From Azolla caroliniana (taxonomy: Eukaryota; Polypodiophyta), in NCBI GenBank assembly GCA_043228905.1, contig JBHGNT010000018.1, forward strand, positions 5,890,001 to 5,954,000: 64,000 nucleotides of DNA, in the 5' to 3' direction. Below are positions 21,064 through 32,400 of this stretch, piece by piece. The notes below the pieces were generated by a model. The model was not told the origin of the DNA. It saw nothing but the letters and a program-made list of their open reading frames with translations, and did no database searches. The position numbers and the translations under genes are program-made. Every line of letters begins with the position of its first letter. Position 1 is the stretch's first letter.

Positions 21064-21247
21064 CCTTCTATATGCTCTTGAATGTCATCAGACCCTAGAC
21101 TAATTTTCATGTGTATAATGTGTGTGAAGCCACACTATTTCACAATTTCTCCCATTGGACACAGAACATCACGACAACGTAAAAGACGAAGACTTAACGT
21201 AACGAATCACGTGCCAAGAAGAGGATGCGACCACTCGGAAGACCCCG

Positions 21248-22425
21248 ATGGAGGTGGACTTCCCGGAGCAATTCAAACTCTATGAACAAGGGAGTAGGGC
21301 AGTGGCCTGTAAGAGACCACAACGCACCACTAACATCCTTGGCGATGCATGTGAGGGACCGGTGAGAATTAAGGAAATCAATCTCAGAAATGGGGTGGAC
21401 CCCAAACCAATGTTCATCGCCACAGGTGTCCAGTCGGACGAGGAGACGTCCTTGATCACCCTCCTCACAGAATTTAGTGACATGTTCGCATGGTCGTATG
21501 TAGATATGAAAGGTGTCCCAGCCGAAGTCGTCACCCATAGCATCCCCATGAAAGCCGACGCCCGCCCAATCCGACAAAGACCGCGCGCAATGAACCCTAA
21601 CTACGCTCAACAAGTAAAAGCCAAAATCAATAAAATGTTAGACGTGGGTATCATATACCCGATCGAATGAACACCTTGGGTCTCTCCGATCATAGTCATC
21701 CAGAAGAAGAATGGCCAAATCTGCATATGTGTAGACTACCACCAAGTCAACGAAGCCACCATCAAGGAAAACTACCTAGTACCCTACATCGAGCACTTAC
21801 TCGAAAGAATCGTGGGAGCAGAAACCTATAGCTTCATCGATGGGTTCTCGGGGTACAACCAAATCTTGGTGGTGCCCGAGGATCAACACAAGACGGCCTT
21901 TGCCACAAATTTTGGTACATTCGCGTATAAGCAGATGCCTTTCGGGCTCACAAGTGCCATGAGCATCTATCAAAGGGTAGTGGACCACATCTTCGCGGCA
22001 AGGTTACGATAAGGGGTGGAGTCCTATGTCGACGATTAATGTTGCCATTCGAAATGGCATGACCACCTGGCGTTACTCCGCTTGACGTTCGAAAAGTGCA
22101 GGGACTATCAACTCTCCCTCAACCCCCTCAAGTGCCAATTCTGGGTATTAGGTCATGTTTTGTCCCGACATGGGATCTCGACCGATGAGGCAAATGTAAA
22201 GCTCATCCTTGACATGCCACCTCCTGCGAACGAGAAACAACTACAAGGGTTCATGGGGTATGCGGGTTACTATAGACTCTTCATTAAGATGTTCACGGAC
22301 AAGGCAAGGCCACTTTGCGCCTTACTAAAGCAGTACACCTGGACAGAAGAGTGCACCCGCTCGTTCAAGCTCTTGAAGGATTGCTTAACTAAGGCCACCA
22401 TCTTCCGATCCCCAAACTATGAATA
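21248..22425 (+). pseudogene. reverse transcriptase of gypsy element B
   Basis: Residues typical of Ty3/gypsy RT: IIVIQKKNGQICICVDY, TYSFIDGFSGYNQI (first catalytic Asp), FAYKQMPFGLTSA, active site ESYVDD (about 22018-22035) and GYAGYYRLFIKMFTDKARPL. Stops at 21668-21670, 22010-22012 and directly after YVDD at 22036-22038. A one-base shift near 22425 moves RNase H to another frame. Confidence 0.85.
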
Positions 22426-22694
22426 AAGAATTCCACGTTCACACCAATGCTTCTACCTTCGCAATTGGTGCAATGCTCGTTCAACCTGGCGAAGGAGCAC
22501 TCGACCTACTAATCACCTTTGCTAGTTGTCAACTGAACGGTACAGAACGAAATTACTCCACGACAGAACGAGAAGCGTTGGCCATGGTTTACAACGTGAA
22601 AAAGTTCCGACATTACCTCTTGGCATCACGTTTCTCGTTTTTTGTAGATCATCAAGCCCTCCTCTACTTGGTAAACAAAACTCACGCCACATGA
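22419..22694 (+). pseudogene. RNase H of gypsy element B
   Basis: FHVHTNASTFAIGAMLVQ (the catalytic Asp of the usual TDAS is Asn), NYSTTEREALAMVYNVKKFRHYL and FFVDHQALLYLV identify the domain. Ends at TGA 22692-22694, then decays. Confidence 0.8.
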
Positions 22695-22948
22695 CGCATA
22701 TCACAATGGTGCATAACCTTACTCGAGTTCGAGTTCAAGGTGGTGGTGAGAAAAGGAAAGGACCATGTACTTGCCAATCATTTCTCACGAATACCAAATG
22801 GAGAAGAAGCCACTGGGGTCGATGAAGAAATGCCAGATGAGCATTATTCACGATCAACACCGTACCATTATGGGCATCAAACATCGTTCGCGTCTTAACC
22901 GAAGCAGCGTCCTTCCTAAAACGACTAAGTCGGGCACAGGTATGTGTC

Positions 22949-23988
22949 TTGTTAAGAAAATGTGGCCCCTTCATGATGCTCAGAGGAAACTTGTATCGAA
23001 GAGGCAACGATGATGTACTCCAGAGGTGTGTAACGGACCATGATGTCGTCGTCGTCCGCAAACAAGCTCATTGTGGAAGCGGAAGCGGTCATTTCAATCA
23101 TGAGGTCACCGCACGCAAGATCCTTCAATCCGGCCTATGGTGGCCAACACTATTCAAAGACACATATGAATATGTACACCGATGTGATGAGTGAAAGTGT
23201 TTCAAACATCCGTTAAAATCGAATTTCAACACATTAAACCCGGTAGTGGCGTGCCAATCGATTATGTATTGATTGAGGTTGGAAGCTGGGTTGATTGGGG
23301 TATTGACTTTATCGGCCCAATCAACCCAGCTTCCAACCTCAATCAATACATAATCACTGCCACTTACTATCCTACCAAGTGGACAGAAGCCAAAGCTTGC
23401 TTTAATGTCGACGCACGTAGCACCGCCAAATTCCTATACGAAAATGTCATCACACGGTTTGGATTTCCGCTCGAGATCATTAGCGATCAAGGCTCCCATT
23501 TCCTCAACGAAGTGATAGCACATCTACTACGCGAATTTATGGTGATACGCTGCAAGAGCACCCCTTATAACCCCCGGTGCAACGGACAAGCGGAAAGCAT
23601 TAATAAGGTGTTATGTGGAGTGCTCACGAAGATAATCACCGCTTCGCAGTCTGGTTGGAGCACCAAACTCCAAGTGGCATTGTGGGCTTTCTGCACTTCC
23701 TACAAAGTAGCAACTCGCCACACACCATTCAAACTAGTATATGGACAAGAAGCGGTATTGCCCATCGAGTTCCTCATCCTTAGCCTTAGGATAGTCGTCC
23801 AAGTAGGATGGGACGGGAACCCCCTCCCCTCACGCCTAGAGAACCTAGAACGGTTGACCAAAACTCGCCTCCTCGCATTCCAAGCACTTTTGATAGAGAA
23901 AACCAATAGAAAGGCGTGGCACGACAACAAAGTAAGAGATAAAGACCTAGCTGAAGGGGACATGGCCCTCAAATTCGCCTCTCAATGA
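22949..23988 (+). pseudogene. integrase of gypsy element B
   Basis: HHCC zinc-finger remains (AHCGSGSGHFNHE ... VHRCDE, 23068-23192), then a stop and a frame change. The catalytic core has WGIDFIGPINPAS (23296-23340), IISDQGSHFL and NGQAESINKVL, the D-D-E set. It reads on to 23988 without a chromodomain. The sequence 5' of the first catalytic Asp is replaced by an inverted copy of the following segment (hairpin 23260-23355). Confidence 0.82.
23260..23355. repeat. 40-bp perfect inverted repeat inside integrase
   Basis: Arms 23260-23299 and 23316-23355 are exact reverse complements with a 16-nt loop. The right arm encodes ordinary integrase sequence (PINPASNLNQYII), so the left arm is a copied, inverted version. 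Confidence 0.97.
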
Positions 23989-24014
23989 AACTGACGGGAA
24001 CTCAACGCTCCTTA

Positions 24015-24796
24015 TGTCCAACACTCGGCCACAGACGAGATTCTTTTCATACACAGAAAACGGGAAACAAATGCACGACACAAAAGAGAGAGAAAAAAAG
24101 GTAGACAGGATGTTTACGTGGAAAACCCAAACTAAGGGAAAAACCACGGCAGCCCACAGGCTGCAAACTATCACTATATTGGAATGTACAAACAGTGAGT
24201 TCACAGAGGCAACGACCTCGTGCTCACGATCTTCGCCACAAGCGGTGGTTACAACAGAGGCAACGACCTCGTTCTCTCTCTCTCTCAACCTGTACACAGT
24301 TACACGCTCTCTCTTCTTGCACCAACAAGAAAATGACAACAACTACAACAGTATTACTACATATTTGCCCTAAGTCATATTTATACTAATATGACTTTTC
24401 GGCTATTTACAAATATAGCCACAATTGGCTCTCAGAAACATATTTACGAATATGTCTCTTCCTCCGGTTCTCACCGGGTCTGCGTCATCCGGCTCTCCGT
24501 AGCCGGGTACTCCTCATCCGGTTCACACCGGGTCTGCACCATCCGGCTCGCCGTAGCCGAGTACTCCTCATCCGGTTCACACCGGGTCTGCACCATCCGG
24601 CTCTCCGTAGCCGGGTACTCCTCATCTGGTCTTCACCGGGTCTGCATCATCCGGCTCTCCGTAGCCAGGTACTCCTCATCCGGTTCACACCGGGTCTGCA
24701 TCATCCGGTCTCGGCCTCGGCCTATCCGCCTCGGCCGAGTTTGTTCATCGGCACTATTCTTCTCCCTTCCCATCCGGAGGGACCTGTCTCCCAACA
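24015..24796 (-). repeat. solo copia LTR
   Basis: On the minus strand it starts TGTTGGGAGACAGGTCCC at 24796 and ends TGTGGCCGAGTGTTGGACA at 24015, matching the ends of the other copia LTRs here. No internal domain adjoins either side. Flanks CCTTA and GAAAC do not match, so a clean target duplication is not seen. It contains a 54-bp tandem repeat. Confidence 0.75.
24459..24704. repeat. 54-bp tandem repeat in LTR (about 4.6 units)
   Basis: Unit begins TCATCCGGTTCACACCGGGT and ends with TAGCCGGGTACTCC. Because 54 is divisible by three, a meaningless open frame of SSSGSHRVCTIRLSVAGY units results. Confidence 0.9.
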
Positions 24797-24865
24797 GAAA
24801 CAAAAAGAAGGTCAAATTACGTGGCGAATGCGCCTATGTGGTCTCAGAGATTGAAGAGAATAGCG

Positions 24866-25378
24866 CGGAATATTGCTCGACCACAACCGAGTCTTGAATC
24901 ACTTCGATGAAAATCAAACACAAAAATGGGAAGTAGGGAGTGAACGCATGTACACACACAAAGAATGATAGAGGAAACACATGATGTTTACGTGGAAAAC
25001 CCTAATAGGGAAAAAACCACAAGAGCCCACAGACTCCAAACTATCACTATATAAGAAAGGTACAAACTGAGACTCAGAGGCAACGAGCTCAAGCTCTGTA
25101 TCTTCGCCAACCAGCGGTTACAACAGAGTATCGCTTTGTATCTCTCTCTCTCTCTCTGTCTAGCCAGCAGTTATGCACATACAACAATATGACAACAACA
25201 CCACAGTGAGTGATAGCCCTAAGTCATATTTATACTTATATGAACTTATGGCTATTTACAAATATAGCCTCAGTAGGCTTACTCTAAGAATATTTACAAA
25301 TATGTCTTCTCTTCCGGTTCACACTGGGTCCTCTTCATTCATAACCGGATCCCATCCGGAGGGACCGATTTCCCAACA
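24866..25378 (-). repeat. 3' LTR of copia element C
   Basis: Starts TGTTGGGAAATCGGTCCC at 25378, right after a polypurine tract AAAGGGGAGAT (25379-25389, minus strand). It ends near 24866 with GGTTGTGGTCGAG, matching the LTR of element A. The exact end is uncertain. A 69-base unassigned stretch separates it from the solo LTR. Confidence 0.78.
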
Positions 25379-25388
25379 ATCTCCCCTT

Positions 25389-26194
25389 TCACTCCAGAAT
25401 GGGATGTCTCATCAACCCAATCCACTTTCGGCACGCGTCTAGCTTGTCGGTTGTCAACACCTTGGTCAACATATCCGACACATTCTCCTCCATGTGGATC
25501 TTCATCAGCACGAAGTCTTGATCTTCTACTCTCTCCCAGATCAAGTGGTACCTCCGTTGGATATGTTTTGTCCTGGAATGGTAGGCCGCGTTCTTTGCAA
25601 GGTGGATGGCACTTTGACTGTCACAGTAGAGTCGGTATTCCTCCTGTTGTATCCCTAGCTCTCCGATGAATTCCTTCATCCAAATTATCTCCTTGTCGGC
25701 TTCCACTGCTGCCATGTACTCCGCCTCCGTGGTTGACAACGCAATCGTCTTTTGCAACCTCGACTGCCACGATATAGCTCCCCCTACATAAGGCATGACA
25801 TATCCAGATGTAGACCGGCTGGTATCCGCATCAGCCGACATATCCGAATCTGTGAATCTGTCAAGTTGGGGATTACCGGAGCAGAACCGGAGACACAAAC
25901 TCGAGGTGCCATTCAAATACCAGAGTATCCACTTGACTGCATTCCAGTGCTGTTTTCCGGGATTGCTCATGAACCGGCTCACCACTCCGACTGCATTTCC
26001 GATATCCGATCGGGTACATACCATCATTTACACCAAGCTTCCAATGGTAGAGGCATATGGTATCTTCATCATATCCGTCTTCTCCGCCTTTGTCTTCGGG
26101 CTTTGTTTTCCAAATAGCTTGTAGTTTGTTGGAAGTGTTGATTCGACCGGTTTCGCCTCCGACATGTTGAACCATTGAAGCACCTTTGTCACAT
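25389..26194 (-). pseudogene. copia element C pol, RNase H end
   Basis: From 26027 down to 25389 an uninterrupted 212-codon frame has TRSDIGNAVGVVSRFMSN, DADTSRSTSGYVM, STTEAEYMAAVEADKE and SRTKHIQRRYHLIWER, the copia RNase H. It is highly like element A (44-2110) but free of stops here. Upstream the gene is cut at 26194 by gypsy element D; its RT continues at 39287-39596. Confidence 0.88.
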
Positions 26195-26873
26195 TGTCGT
26201 GAAGAAAACCGTCCCCAGGCGCAAACCGTGTATAGCGTGTGTGAACCGGCCCTTACACGTGGGCACGCCCCTTGTTGTATAGTAGATAGGTAGGCAATCC
26301 TAGGTAGCAATATTCTATAGGGAGAATCGAGGAGTATCTCTGTCCGAAAGGACAGAGAATTAATGTGATGTAAACGGATCAACGGCCTCCCTCCTTGAGC
26401 TATAAAAGAGAGGGAGACGGGGAGAGAAAGGGGGGGGGCACTAGAAGGGACAAAGTGCTGTCGGACTGGGACCGGGCTCTTCTTCTCTATCGTTCTCCAT
26501 AGCTTTCTTTTGCGCAAGTTCTCGAGAGGCTGATTCTGCTCCGTGGAACGCCCGTGTGCTTCCGGCAAAATCTCCATCCTACTCCCCCGTGTGCGCGGGT
26601 GATCAAGCGTCGGCATCCATCTCGCCGACCTGATCGGCTGTAACCGTTCGAGTCATTTGCATACATATATTTATACACATACGCTAGCGTTCTTATACTT
26701 AATCTCCTGCTCAACTCGTGTCTCCTGTGTTGTTGGGCCGCGTTCCCGTGCGCTTCTTTGTCTATACGTGTGTGAGCGTGTCTCTCTCTCTCTCCCTTTT
26801 TCTCACCTATTCCTCGGTCCAAGACCCCAGTGGTCCCGCCTTGTTCTCCACGCACGCCCGTAACAACGCGACA
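26195..26873 (+). repeat. 5' LTR of gypsy element D
   Basis: 679 bp from TGTCGTGAAG to CAACGCGACA. TATA box TATAAAAGAG at 26401-26410. Its last 215 bases match 39074-39286. A candidate primer site TGGTGAACCCGACGTGA begins at 26879; the donor tRNA is not assigned. Confidence 0.82.
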
Positions 26874-26918
26874 TCTCTTTGGTGAACCCGACGTGAACAG
26901 GCGGCAGAGGAGTAGAAG

Positions 26919-27348
26919 ATGAGGGGGTCGGACCTCGCAGAAGCCATGGCTTCGGATGTGGACCGTATAGTGAGTGCGCACGAAGGCACCGGCGCCCTTG
27001 ATAGGGCTATCGAGGCGGTTGTCGGTACGATCGACCGGTTTAGTGGGAAGGATGCCACGAGCTACTTGGCGTCCTACCGGGCTGAGATGGTAATGAGGGA
27101 CATTCCGGAGGAGAGGCGTCTAGCCAGATTCCCTCGAGTGGCGCTGTCGGGCATCCATACGGAGGTGCTCGATGTACGGGCCGAGAGCCGGACCTGGGAG
27201 GAGTTCGAAGGTCGGCTCCTCGAAAAATACGGGCTTGAAGATGCGCTTCGACTTTCGAAGCGGGACTTCATGGAGTGAGTGGAGACCCCCGACAAAGGAA
27301 CGCGTCGGTGCTCGTCCAGGAGTTTGAGGAACCCTTCACGCGCCTCTT
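26919..27348 (+). pseudogene. gag of element D, 5' part
   Basis: ATG 26919 starts MRGSDLAEAMASDVDRIV. A capsid-type region follows (TIDRFSGKDATSYLASYRAEM, then TWEEFEGRLLEKYGLED). TGA at 27276-27278 and a one-base shift precede VLVQEFEEPFTRL, which is cut by the chromovirus. The gene resumes at 34362 (SVLDRTILDTSRV). Confidence 0.75.
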
Positions 27349-27803
27349 TGTTACGGGCATGAGCATATAATATCTCGTGGTGAGAATTTACCGTAGTATT
27401 ATATACACGTGGATAAGTGTGAGGGTTAAACGAGAGTGTAAAGAAGGGGAGGATTACTTTTAATCCTCGGGATTGAGACAACCCATTAGGTCAAGTGTGA
27501 ACTTGCCTGGGGGCCTTGGGTATCGCTATAAATAAGAGGCCTAGCTACCCTCATTGGAGGATCTTTTGACTACATCGAGACTCTACTCGTGTGGTGGGTC
27601 AACTCTTGTAGCGAGCGTGCCAGCACCAGGTACGACTCGACGCCACGGCGGTGGTATGGGACGCCGATCGAGGCTCGAGTCCGTCTCGATCCCTTCGCTC
27701 GGGGGTGGTCGGGTGGATCGGAACCCTTCTTTCTCTTTCTCCTTTCTATCTTTCATTTCTTTATCCTTATCTTAAGCTTACTTTAGTACCTAGATCTATA
27801 ATA
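27349..27803 (+). repeat. 5' LTR of chromovirus 2
   Basis: TGTTACGGGCATGAG to CTATAATA, 455 bp, with TATAAATA at 27527-27534. Confidence 0.93.
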
Positions 27804-27805
27804 TT

Positions 27806-27815
27806 TGGTATCAGA
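27806..27815 (+). other. primer binding site (initiator tRNA-Met type)
   Basis: TGGTATCAGA, complementary to the 3' end of plant initiator tRNA-Met, two bases after the LTR. Match ends after about ten bases. Confidence 0.75.
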
Positions 27816-28060
27816 TTTTTGTACTAATGTTTCTTTGTTTTTCATTTGTCTTTTGATTGATGCTGATCGATCGTTGTGCGGTTGGCCTTGATCCAGACAA
27901 CGATCAACAAAGAACTTCGGTAACTCTTTCCATAATTTTTCTTTCTATTCTCTCTTCTCCGATCTAATCATGTGTTTAGTTTATATGTAATTTTTTTCAT
28001 TAAGTTAATGATGTTGTAGTGGTCTTTAATTGATTATCTAAAGCGTTTACATATGTGCAC

Positions 28061-28297
28061 GAGGTCAATACCTCGTTTGACATATTAATAATATGTGATG
28101 AGTGTCGTATGCGTACGAGGTTAATACCTCAATTACGTATTACGTTCACGAACATATGTTACGTTTGCGTATGAGTTGTTGATTTGTTGTAAACGATATG
28201 CGTTTGGTCTCGTATGTGTAAGAGGTCAATACCTCCATTGCGTATTACGATGATCTCTTATTTGGGGATGTTTCGTGTGCGTAGAGGTATATACCTC
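28061..28297. promoter_or_regulatory. four GAGGT-N4-ACCTC inverted-repeat sites
   Basis: GAGGTCAATACCTC at 28061 and 28222, GAGGTTAATACCTC at 28117 and GAGGTATATACCTC at 28284. Each is preceded by a GTGNAC/GCGTA-like block, and most are followed by an ATTACGTAT-like block. Regular dyads suggest protein-binding sites or a decayed tandem repeat. Function unknown. Confidence 0.5.
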
Positions 28298-28923
28298 AAT
28301 TACGTATCTCGATCACATCATTTGTGGCTATTTAATATAACGATATGTTTAATATAGGCATATGTGGTCACATATATACGTATTTGATCGTATATATGTG
28401 AAAAGTAAACATATGTGTATATTCGTTATTACGTGATTATGTCGAAAGTTGTCATGGTCGGGAAAAGGATGTTGGTGGCCGTCCTCACATTTTTGTGAGA
28501 ATGGCGTTGTCACCATCCCTTTTTCAACAATTTTTTATTGTTGATAACCCCGTTGATAACCTCGATTTCGTTACGTAAAGAAACGCCAATGGCCATAATG
28601 ATGTTGAGTACGTAGGGCTTGACCCACTTCAAGTGAGGTCGCTCTAATGACGCACATATCCAACATCCCTCCCTCGTTACATGGATACAATGCCACCATG
28701 AGCTCGTTCTTACGAGAGGCATTCGTAATGACGTGACCATGTGATGGCCCACGTGAGCCTACTACGAAACGAGGGCTCATTTGGCTTGACCATTAGGTTG
28801 CACTTTGGCGTATGCCATCGTAATTACGAGACTTGAGGTTAGGTAACGTACCAACATAGTTTTGGTAAATGAGGGCGAAATAAGGACCCTTGACATATAT
28901 GTTCTTTTAAAAAAAACATATAT

Positions 28924-29060
28924 GATCAATTGCCTCGCATATCTCTTATACGCATAAAACATTAAGCATTCGAGAAGAGCAACTTACTTGGTTGGCTCAA
29001 GTGTTTAATGTATTTGTTCTCGAGGTCTCGAGTTCAAATATGACCAAGACCATACAACAT
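28924..29060 (+). repeat. tRNA-like dispersed repeat, copy 2
   Basis: Partner of 2645-2786. Shows TTGCCTCGCATATCTCTTAT, TTGGTTGGCTCAAGTG, TTTGTTCTCGAGGTCTCGAG and TTCAAATATGACCAAG in the same order. Confidence 0.5.
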
Positions 29061-29486
29061 CCTTGATACATATGACTATAACACATGTTTAGACTTAAGG
29101 TCTAAGTGCACCTCGGGGTCCTCGTAATAGGACTTAAAGAGCCGAAACCACATATGTGGGCACCGAAACATAGTTTATTATTAACATTTTTTTCGTGTAT
29201 AAACAATTCATGACGCGAACATACATGGTTGAGCCTCGGGGAGCCACCATGAAAAAATCGATATAGAGATCAAGGAAAGACATTTATTTGTCACCCCCAT
29301 GGTTTTTAAAACACCTTTGTGTTACCATAGTAACCTGATCTTGAACCTCATCTCATACGTCTAGAGGGGTATTGACGTGAGATAATGATATCGATTAATG
29401 CTCGCCCATGATATGTTTACATCACGACATGATGTTATGACTATATCTCTGACCTTGTCCTATTTCTTTTCCAGAAATAATCTTTA

Positions 29487-32400
29487 ATGGCTCAAATTAA
29501 CGACCCGATGTCATCCGCTCAAGCGGAAGGAACTCAAGGGAATCCTCCTGGACAAATGTCCACTGAGATGTATTTGGCACAAATAACCCAATACCTTAGT
29601 TTCACCGCTCAACAGATGACCGAACTTCGGCAATCTCAGAGTGCTCTTGAGGCACGTGTCATTAGTCTACAACGTGAGACTAATAGACCTGATGAGCGAC
29701 AAGGTGAACCATCATTTGTCGTTAAGCCATTTACCGGAGACAAAAAGGAAAGAACCGAAGAAGCAATCTGCACATGGCTGGGACGATGGGAGTCTCATTT
29801 TGAGCTCTATCCCACGCCAGATAGTACGAAGATTGCATATGTCAGCCAAGAACTCGGGGGTAAGGCCGCCGCTTGGTGGCGTGGCCTCCGTACTATGGGG
29901 AAATTGCCCGATACCTGGACAGATTTTGTCACGGTTTTTAAGGGCCAATTTCTGCAACCTCCCTCTCGAACCGAGGCAGCACAAGCTTTAATGAACCTCT
30001 CTAGCAGGAAATTTTCCTCGCTAGAAGACTATGTTCACCATGCTAGAACCCAAATCCAAAAATCGGGTCTAGAAGGGGACAATTGGTTGATAGCTTGTTT
30101 TGTCAATGGCATCCCCAATTCAGACTATCACTGGATAATGCACGATAAGGATCCAAAATCCTTCGAAGAGGCCGTTGAAATAGTTCTTCGCTATCAACGC
30201 ACTTCGAAGAAGGAGCATAACAAACCCAACGAAGCGCCCGGAACTAAGCAGTCGTAATTTGTTGGGAAACGCAAGACACCCAACGAATTCCTGGATCGCG
30301 ATTGTAAGCGACAACATCCTTTTTGTGTATTCTGCAAAAAGAAGGGTCATACAAAAGATCAATGTCGAAAGCTCCAACGGAAAGAGCACGACAACAAAGC
30401 TAAAGCTGCAGACCATAAAGGTCAGATTCCTAATGTCCTTCAGGTCTATACACATCATTTAAGTAATTGTCATTGTTCTTTCCCTCACTATGTATTGGGT
30501 CCCAATGATTTACTACGTGCAAACGGGTATATCAATGGATCTCCCGTACAATTTTTATTTGATTCGGGAAGCTCACACAATTTTGTGAATGATCGTTTGG
30601 TTCAGATATGGGGAATCCAACCCACCGTAAGTGATCACACCTACACGGTGCACTTGGCTGATGGAAGAGTACAATACATCAACGGGGCGATTCATTCATT
30701 AGGAATTTCTATTGATACTTATATAGAGGAAGTAGACTTCCATGTAATGAATCTTTGTACCACCGATGTAATACTAGGTTATCCCTGGTTTTATAATAAA
30801 AACTCTTCTTTATTTATTGATTGGGTTCGTCATTCCATTTCTTTTGTACTGAACGATTGTACGCATTTTATCCAATGTGTAAAAAAACAATCCCTCTCGA
30901 TTGTTTCCTCGTGTCCATCAATATCCGAGTTGTCTTGTTCTACGTTATTTTATTGTGTACTTGATCCGGACATTCACGTTTACAATATCGATAATGTCCC
31001 GATTCAATTAACATATTTTGAACAACAGCAACTTGATGAAATCTTAAATGATTTTCATGATGTTTTTCCAAGTGAACTACCTGATGGGTTACCTCCTAAA
31101 CGTAATATAGACCATCGTATAGATATTGTACCTGGTGTTGCACCAATAAGTATACCTCTGTATCGCTTAAGTCGATCTGAAGAAGATGAGGTATCTAAGC
31201 AACTCAAGGACTATTTACGAATGGGTTATATACGTTATAGTAAATCTCCATGGGGTGCACCAGTTCTCTTGGTTAAAAAGAAAGAGGGCACATGGCGTAT
31301 GTGTATTAATTACCGACGCTTGAATAAAGTGACGATCAAGAATTCGTACCCATTGCCCCGGGCTGATGATCTAATTGACCGTCTCCAGGGAGCTCGGTAT
31401 TTTACGAAACTTGATCTCCGTACTGGCTACCATCAAATACGAATAAGTGAGGACGATGTTCCTAAAACGGCATTTCATACGCGTTATGGCCATTACGAGT
31501 TTTTGGTTATGCCTTTTGGTTTGACCAATGCTCCAGCTACTTTTCAACAAGAAATGAATGACATTTTCCGAGAACAACTTGGAAAATTTGTCGTTATTTT
31601 CTTGGATGATATTTTAGTTTATAGCCGTACATTACAAGAACATGCTAGACATGTCCGCTTTGTTTTACAAACATTGCGTGACAAACAGTTTTATGCGAAG
31701 ATCTCAAAATGAGAGTTCTTCAAGAAATCAATTACTTATCTAGGACATCTCATAACCGAACGAGGAGTTGAAATTGATCCTTCTCGCATTGAGAAAATCA
31801 AGCTTTGGCCCACTCTTCGGTATATTCGAGAAGTTCGATCATTCCTTGGTTTTGTGGGGTTTTTGTGAAAGTCTCTTCGTAATTACTCCCAATTGACGAC
31901 GCCGTTTACTGATCTTTTAAAAGGTCAAACGCGTAAGTCTACAAAACCTATTGTGTGGAATGCTACACTAGACCTTGCCTTTAAGGAACTCAAGGACCTG
32001 GTTTGCAAGGCTCCTTCACTTCTTTTACCTGATCCTTCAAAACCTTTTGAGGTTGAAACCAATGCAAGCGATTATGCTATAGGTGCTGTCTTGTATCAAG
32101 ATGGTAAACCAATCGCATTCGAGAGTAAAAAACTTGATTCTGCTCAATGTCGGTATACCGTTCAAGAAAAGGAATTATTTGCAGTTATACATGCACTCAA
32201 AACATGGCGCCATTATCTTTATGGAAATCACTTTGTGGTAACTACGGACCACGAGTCCTTGAAATATTTTTGTGACCAACAAGACCTGAAAGGTCGTAAG
32301 GCACGATGGGCTGATCTCATCCAGGACTTTGATTTTTCCATACGGTATCGTAAAGGTTCCATGAACACTGTCGCTGATGCACTAAGTCGCATCCGTGAAG

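Larger units (their letters stand above)
20607..21165. other. AT-rich insert of unknown type between protease and RT
   Basis: About 560 bases with no coding potential, holding a GA run, two hairpins (20834-20919) and a tRNA-like stretch (20990-21063). It separates protease from RT of element B, so it is probably a later insertion. No terminal repeats could be fixed. Confidence 0.45.
11492..24014 (+). mobile_element. Ty3/gypsy element B (Athila/Tat-like), no 3' LTR found
   Basis: 5' LTR, tRNA-Asp-like primer site, gag with zinc knuckle, protease, RT, RNase H and integrase occur in Ty3/gypsy order. A chromovirus (13206-18778) and an unclassified insert (about 20607-21165) interrupt it. The tRNA-Asp-type primer site is typical of Athila/Tat elements; the lineage is an inference. 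The pol reading ends at 23988 and is followed by a copia LTR, so the 3' LTR has been lost or lies elsewhere. Confidence 0.8.
27816..29486 (+). other. untranslated leader of chromovirus 2
   Basis: 1.67 kb without a convincing gene. It holds four GAGGT-N4-ACCTC dyads (28061-28297) and a tRNA-like dispersed repeat (28924-29060). Small minus-strand reading frames at 28510-28962 show no known domain. Confidence 0.7.

Noticed and set aside
24391-24897. 168-codon open frame of repeated SSSGSHRVCTIRLSVAGY units
   Set aside because: It is only the 54-bp tandem repeat of a copia LTR read in frame; the LTR runs on the other strand.
24015-25378. The two minus-strand copia LTRs as the LTR pair of one element
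   Set aside because: They differ strongly in length (782 and 513 bp) and content, and only 69 bases separate them; each has its own start. They are a solo LTR beside the 3' LTR of element C.
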